Origin: Undaria pinnatifida | Taxonomy: Eukaryota > Sar > Phaeophyceae > Laminariales > Alariaceae | Direction: 5' to 3' | NCBI GenBank assembly: GCA_012845835.1 | Contig: JABAKD010000016.1 | Location: 15,641,625 to 15,705,624, forward strand | DNA: 64,000 bases | Shown here: positions 45,196-64,000 of the stretch, piece by piece | Numbering within the stretch: the first letter of the stretch is position 1 | Layout of the letters: each line of letters begins with the position of its first letter | The notes under the pieces: generated by a model | The model's database searches: none | Seen by the model: only the letters and a program-made list of their open reading frames with translations | What the model was told of the DNA's origin: nothing | Position numbers and translations under genes: made by a program

Positions 45196-45719
45196 TGGGG
45201 ATATGAAAAATAAATAAATAAATAATGCGGTAGTCCAGTGCGGCACACAAAAAAGGGAAAACGGGGCCACACTCCGTTAAAAAAAAAGGTTAAAACGAAA
45301 AAAAAACGGAGCATTGTGATTCTACGTGAATCGAGAAAAAGGACGTTTTTTTTTACAACTTTTGTTTAGTTGGTTTTAGTAACCCCCCCCCCTCCGTCCG
45401 TCCCCTTAAAATATATACCAGGTATATTATAGATAGCCTCGGTTGGCACCGACACTGTAAAACATTACGTATATGTATATTGGGGTTGGCGTTGGTTGGC
45501 AACGACGCTGTACAGCATGCCAGCATGCCAATCACTGCGTGAGCTATTAATAGACAACCAGGGTACGTTTTTTTTTGTTTTTTTTTGCGGTCACCATGAT
45601 GGTAATCGTTAGATCTTATTGCGCGGGGTGGAAAACCCTAACTCCGCACAAGGGGAAATATCGCATCACGTAGTGTGGATATGGTAAGGCTCCCACGAGG
45701 CAGTTACATAGTAATACCC

Positions 45720-46290
45720 ATTCATTGCTGTCTCTGGAGTGGCCACACCAGAAAACAAAGCAACCCATTGGCGCTGTCATTCATAAGCAAGAAAGTAGGC
45801 ACAAGGTGCCGAAATCGGTCTTACGAGCGGTTCTTGAAAGGATGCAGTTCACCCTCCATGCGACTTGCCGAACACCTTACGGCGCTTCGCGCTTGGTGCA
45901 AGCAATGTCTGCCTGGTTGGTGAGAACCCGACGTGCTCCGTCACGGCATAGTAAGGATGCGAGGGTCTATGGTCATACGACTACGGCCACGCACCAACTG
46001 AGTACAACCCCCCCCCCCCCCTCTGGCTGGCTAGACGTATGTGACATGGGAGAGTTTGGTAGACTAGAGAGTAGCGAGAAAACGATCGCTATCTTAGGAG
46101 ATAAACGGTGGCCGCAGACGGCGACACAGGACGGGGATAGGATGAGCAAACAGTTTCTATGTAGTTCATGGAAGAAGCGTAATGAGCGCCCAAACATTTG
46201 AGGTGACTCTATTAGGAGTAGGAACGGTGCGAAAGGGATGCGTGGTCATTGGTCAATGACAAGGCAAGCAACAAATGAGTACGCCTCTTC
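45720..46290 (+). pseudogene. Retroelement 3' coding tail, copy 2
   Basis: The frame 45725-46201 (158 codons) ends MGEFGRLESSEKTIAILGDK, then RWPQTATQDGDRMSKQF and SSWKKRNERPN, matching the copies at 16196 and 48490. A run of fourteen C (near 46008-46021) interrupts it. The shared 3' flank continues to GCAACAAATGAGTACGCC. Probably the C-terminal end of a LINE-type polyprotein. Confidence 0.5.
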
Positions 46291-46502
46291 CCCCCCCCCC
46301 CCCTCCCTCTGCCTGCCTGCCTCCATAAAAAAAAATGTGTGGGTAAGACCAGACCGTTTTTTTTTTGCTCTCCCCTGGGTAGTTAGTCCCTTTTATTTTT
46401 TCCGGAGCGTTTCAAGGGTCATGACCCGACCCGCCGATCGTGTTTGGAGGTTGTCAAAAAGTCGCGGCCCGAGTGGGGCCCGCACAGGAGGTGTTTGAAA
46501 TA

Positions 46503-46685
46503 TGGACAGCTCGCGCTGTGTCGCTTCCACGGGCACTGAAGGATACACCAGCTAGCTAGGGGTGAATCGCAAATACAATTGGGTGAAATTGACACACTAC
46601 GTGTGTGAAAGTACGTGGAAGTGTGCTGAGCTTAACGAAGTTTTTATTTTTCCCCACCCGCCGGAGGATAGAAAAAAAAAAAGGT
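46503..46685 (+). repeat. S2 element copy with A tail
   Basis: From GGACAGCTCGCGCTGTGTCG through CCAGCTAGCTAGGGGTGAAT to CCCCACCCGCCGGAGGAT, then eleven or more A. Confidence 0.78.
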
Positions 46686-46697
46686 TGAAATATCACG

Positions 46698-46768
46698 GGC
46701 CGTGGTCGGGTCGAGTCGGGTCGGGTCGGGTCGGGTCGGGTCGGGTCCGGTCGGGTTGGGTCAGGATG
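46698..46768 (+). repeat. GGGTC pentanucleotide microsatellite
   Basis: About ten GGGTC units with few changes, then degenerate GGTCGGG. Adjacent to the S2 tail. Confidence 0.88.
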
Positions 46769-47039
46769 TTTTCAAACCTCGGGGGTCGGGACGGGTTACC
46801 GTGCCTCGACCTAACCCGTGAAAAACACTTATTTTTTCAAATACACACCGGGCACCGGCCCTCTGATATTACCGAGGTGCAGTGAGTGGTGTACCCTAAT
46901 TTTGAAGACCATCGGGTTTAAGATTTATGGGGTGATGATGATAAGACCAGGTAAATCGGCTTATTGCGAAAAATTAGCTGCTTGGAATTTTTTACGGGGC
47001 CCTTTAGCACTATATAAATAGTAAATGATAAGACCATAG

Positions 47040-47190
47040 TGATACGGTATCCCCCCTGCCCCGTTGGGGCGTTATGATCTAGAGTACGTGTCCCCTTTAT
47101 AACTGGCAGGCGTCATCGCCTGCTTGAACGAACGGCTCCGCCCTCCCCTTCTGCCAGAAGGTATCCGGCGGACAGCAAGCAACTAATACT
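47040..47190 (+). repeat. 150-bp dispersed repeat, copy 1
   Basis: Shares CCCGTTGGGGCGTTATGAT, TGGCAGGCGT.ATCG, TTGAACGAACGGC.CCGCCC, CAGAAGGTATCC and CGGACAGCAAG with 50258-50397. Confidence 0.75.
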
Positions 47191-47199
47191 AAAGATTTA

Positions 47200-48480
47200 G
47201 CATCCAAGCAACCCTCGTGTGAGTGACCATTACAAAGCCAGAGGCACCCCTGCACAGCAGTAGTTGGTCCCTAGGTCAATTCTGACTCAATAATAGTACA
47301 CTGGCGCCGTCGGCAGGACTTATACTACAATACCATAGCAGATATAAGTTGGTTTTACAGGCTGGTTCACGTAGAAAAACTCAAATTCTCTCCCCCACGA
47401 ATGCCGATCGCAATATTTTGTCATAGAGTGAATATTTGTTTGTATCATAACTCCCATCGCCAGTGGAAGAGGGTGACATGGCCAGTTTTTTTAACGGCCT
47501 CGGGCTGTTCCAGGAGCGAAACTAGTGTCGACTAATGACAGGGGGAAAAAAAACGCGTCGCACTTTGCACAATCCGGTTGGACGTACTCCGAGGCACGTT
47601 TGTAGAAAATTTCACGCAAAAAATCGAAGATCTGACCTGCCCATGTTCAACATTAAGCAGAATCTATCTAGCGAAAAAACTGGATCCTCCACAAAACCAA
47701 ATCATTTGAAGGAAATAACGCATGTTAACTCATTTTTACGCACGAAAGTCCGAATGTTTCCACGCCGTATTTGAGAGATAAGACCTTGAAAGTTTGCACA
47801 CGTGTTCTACATGCCCATCCCGAGGTATGACCTCCGTCTTGTTTTGTTTTTTCCCGAAAAGTTGTGGGCTAAGGTGGTCCAGATTTTTCCGAAAAATCTT
47901 GACTCACGAAATCAGGCAAAAAAAAAAACAAAAAAAAACAGGTGAGGTGTGCAATTTTCCACTGCCTGAATCGCAAAAACGGCGTGAACATTCGCCGAGG
48001 AATAAAATTTGGGTTTTTAACGTGAACCAGCCTGTAAGCTTGATTTGTTAATTGAAAAAGGGTCTGTTCTATGTGCAATAACCCCTGCCTGAAATTCGTC
48101 GAACTCACGGCTGACGTCCTTGAAATAGTTTTTACAAAATAACCGCTGTCTGTGTGTTTCATTAACAATAAACCGGTAAGTTCGCCCATGTACATCCAGC
48201 ACAACCAGTGTCCGTGCCGATGCCTGCCAGAGAGACGAGCTCTCTCTCTCTCTGGCTGGTCACAAACTGCAAGACAGAGATACTATACAATACACACTGC
48301 AAATACAGCAAGGCGATTTGGCCATGAAATGTCGAACGTGAAGAATGTGGGGGCGGAACATAAGCAAGTCAGCACACCAGGCTTCGTGCAAGGAAAAAAA
48401 AAAGGATAAAGAAAACGAAAAGGGAGAAGGACATGGAAAGAAATGGAAAAAAAATTACAGAAATTTTTGCAGGGGGGGGG
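47200..48480. other. No gene recognised
   Basis: A-rich and lysine-rich frames occur (47535-47774) without a domain. An R2-like CGAACTCACGGCTGACGT lies at about 48100, a CT microsatellite at 48238-48252 and a G run at 48473-48486. Confidence 0.4.
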
Positions 48481-48487
48481 GGGGGGC

Positions 48488-48835
48488 GGGGGCTACTCAT
48501 TTGTTGCTTACCTTAGTCATTTGACCATTGACCGCGCAGACTGAGCACCGTTCCTGCTCCTGATAGAGACACCTCCAACCTTTGGGCGCTAATTACGCTA
48601 TTTCCGTATTTTACATAAAATCTGTTTGCTTATCCTATCCCGTCCTGTTTCGCCGTCTGTGGCCACCATCTATCTCCTAGGATAGCGAACGTTTTCTCGC
48701 TACTCCCTTGTCCACCAAACTCTTCCATGCCACATTCGTCAAATTTCCTCCTCTTCTCCTCTAACACATCCCGTTTCTCCTTGTATGCTTCACATTCATT
48801 CTCCTACGTACGATGCGAGGAGTTATGCAGGGCGG
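48488..48835 (-). pseudogene. Retroelement 3' coding tail, copy 3 (fullest upstream part)
   Basis: On the minus strand an open stretch reads CEAYKEKRDVLEEKRRKF, then DECGMEEFGGQGSSEKTF and AILGDRWWPQTAKQDG, before breaking. It is collinear with copies 1 and 2 and extends further upstream. The charged helix with a leading Cys and conserved C-terminal block suggest a LINE ORF2 tail; the family is inferred. Confidence 0.5.
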
Positions 48836-49132
48836 CGGCGAATTTCTTGTTATTACCCCGATTTTTGTTGAGCTAAATTTCTTGTGGGGCTATTAGGAGG
48901 GCCGGTATAGTGTATAGCGCATAAGCTACGTTAATATGTACTAGTTATGCAACATGCATACCATACCGCCATGCTTTCATTGTTAACTATGCCCTCTCAT
49001 GTGTTATATATGATTTCGTGATGTGAGGTCACCCACCACCAACAACAACAGTTGTCTACTCTGCACTAACTGTTATTGCTCCCTCTGCGTGCCGCGGTGA
49101 ACGATAAACAAACCCGAAAACAGGACCCAAGC

Positions 49133-63511
<14,379 letters not shown>

Positions 63512-63569
63512 GTCAGAGACAGCCGGGGTGTCGTTCATCCCGTGCATGATTTTGGTCCAAACGTTTCCG

Positions 63570-63900
63570 ACCTTCTGATCGATCTAATCGATCTGATCGA
63601 TCTGATCGGTTGAGTTTCTCAAGTGTGTAAACTGTCGGGTAGTACGATAACTGATAACTATCGGTTAGTGCGATAACTTTTACGATAGCTATCGGTTAGT
63701 ACGATGAGTATATATGGCATAGTACGATAACGATTACGATAACTATCGATTAGTACGATACATTTTACGATAACTATCGGTTAGTACGACAACCTTTACG
63801 ATAACTATCGGTTAGTAGGATAGCTTTTACGATAACTATCGGTTAGTGCGATACCATTTACGACAACTATCGGTTGATACGATAAATTTTACGATACTAC
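63570..63900 (+). repeat. TGATCGATC run and 33-bp minisatellite with TATCGGTTAGTACGATA
   Basis: A short (TGATCGATC) tandem lies at 63575-63605. From about 63640, units of ACTATCGGTTAGTACGATA plus ACTTTTACGATA repeat about seven times. The sequence after it (63895-63990) resembles 20035-20150 downstream of a LINE remnant. Confidence 0.85.
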
Positions 63901-64000
63901 TTGTTTTAGGACTAGCTCATTGGCATGTAGGTGCGGTTGCGCGAACGAATGTCTTCGAAGGCATGTTTCGGTCGGGTGAGATTTTGATTGAGCTCCCCCT

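Overview
This is a window of a eukaryotic nuclear genome: spliceosomal introns with GT..AG borders, coding exons of only 56 to 255 bp in a mass of repeats, poly-A-tailed tRNA-derived SINEs, LINE and LTR-retrotransposon remains, MITEs, satellites and TTAGGG-type telomere motifs. My tentative placement is a large-genome stramenopile alga of the brown-algal kind. It rests on the intron-rich gene style, the LINE type and the permease type, and is inference, not proof.

Genes. Only three host genes are well supported. (1) Positions 1-124, minus strand: the first 41 codons of a CTP synthase running off the left edge. (2) Positions 606-6346, plus strand: a complete four-exon gene for a 223-residue FrnE/DsbA-like thioredoxin-fold oxidoreductase. 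It diverges from the CTP synthase gene across 481 bp that probably hold both promoters. (3) Positions 49133-63511 and beyond, plus strand: six exons (212 residues so far) of a multipass permease resembling NCS2 xanthine/uracil permeases, spread over 14.4 kb with one intron of 8.1 kb. Two of its exons are only 56 and 61 bp and were found by following reading phase and splice sites.

Repeats. The 42.8 kb between genes 2 and 3, and the introns of both, are mostly mobile-element debris. I name the families as follows. S1: about 290 bp tRNA-derived SINE with poly-A tail, seven copies. S2: about 180 bp element with a hairpin at each end, five copies; two lie tail to tail around a 540-bp ATT/ATC microsatellite. 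S3: elements built around a tRNA-like A-box, including an eight-fold tandem array. R2: up to about 440 bp dispersed repeat, at least eleven copies or fragments. E: a longer repeat whose 3' end resembles that of S1, possibly its LINE partner. F: a short repeat ending in telomere-like motifs. There are also LINE reverse-transcriptase pseudogenes (about 19.4-20.0 kb and 54.6-56.6 kb), a Ty3/gypsy integrase fragment between 360-bp direct repeats (39.8-43.0 kb), a THAP-like zinc-finger remnant (33.4-33.6 kb), five MITE-like elements, a satellite of seven units of about 270 bp (36.7-38.6 kb) and a 12-bp palindromic satellite (32.0-33.1 kb).

The three genes have separate roles (pyrimidine nucleotide synthesis, thiol redox chemistry, probable nucleobase transport). 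CTP synthesis and nucleobase uptake are related topics, but nothing in the sequence shows that the genes work together. I saw no CRISPR array, rRNA gene or convincing functional tRNA gene.
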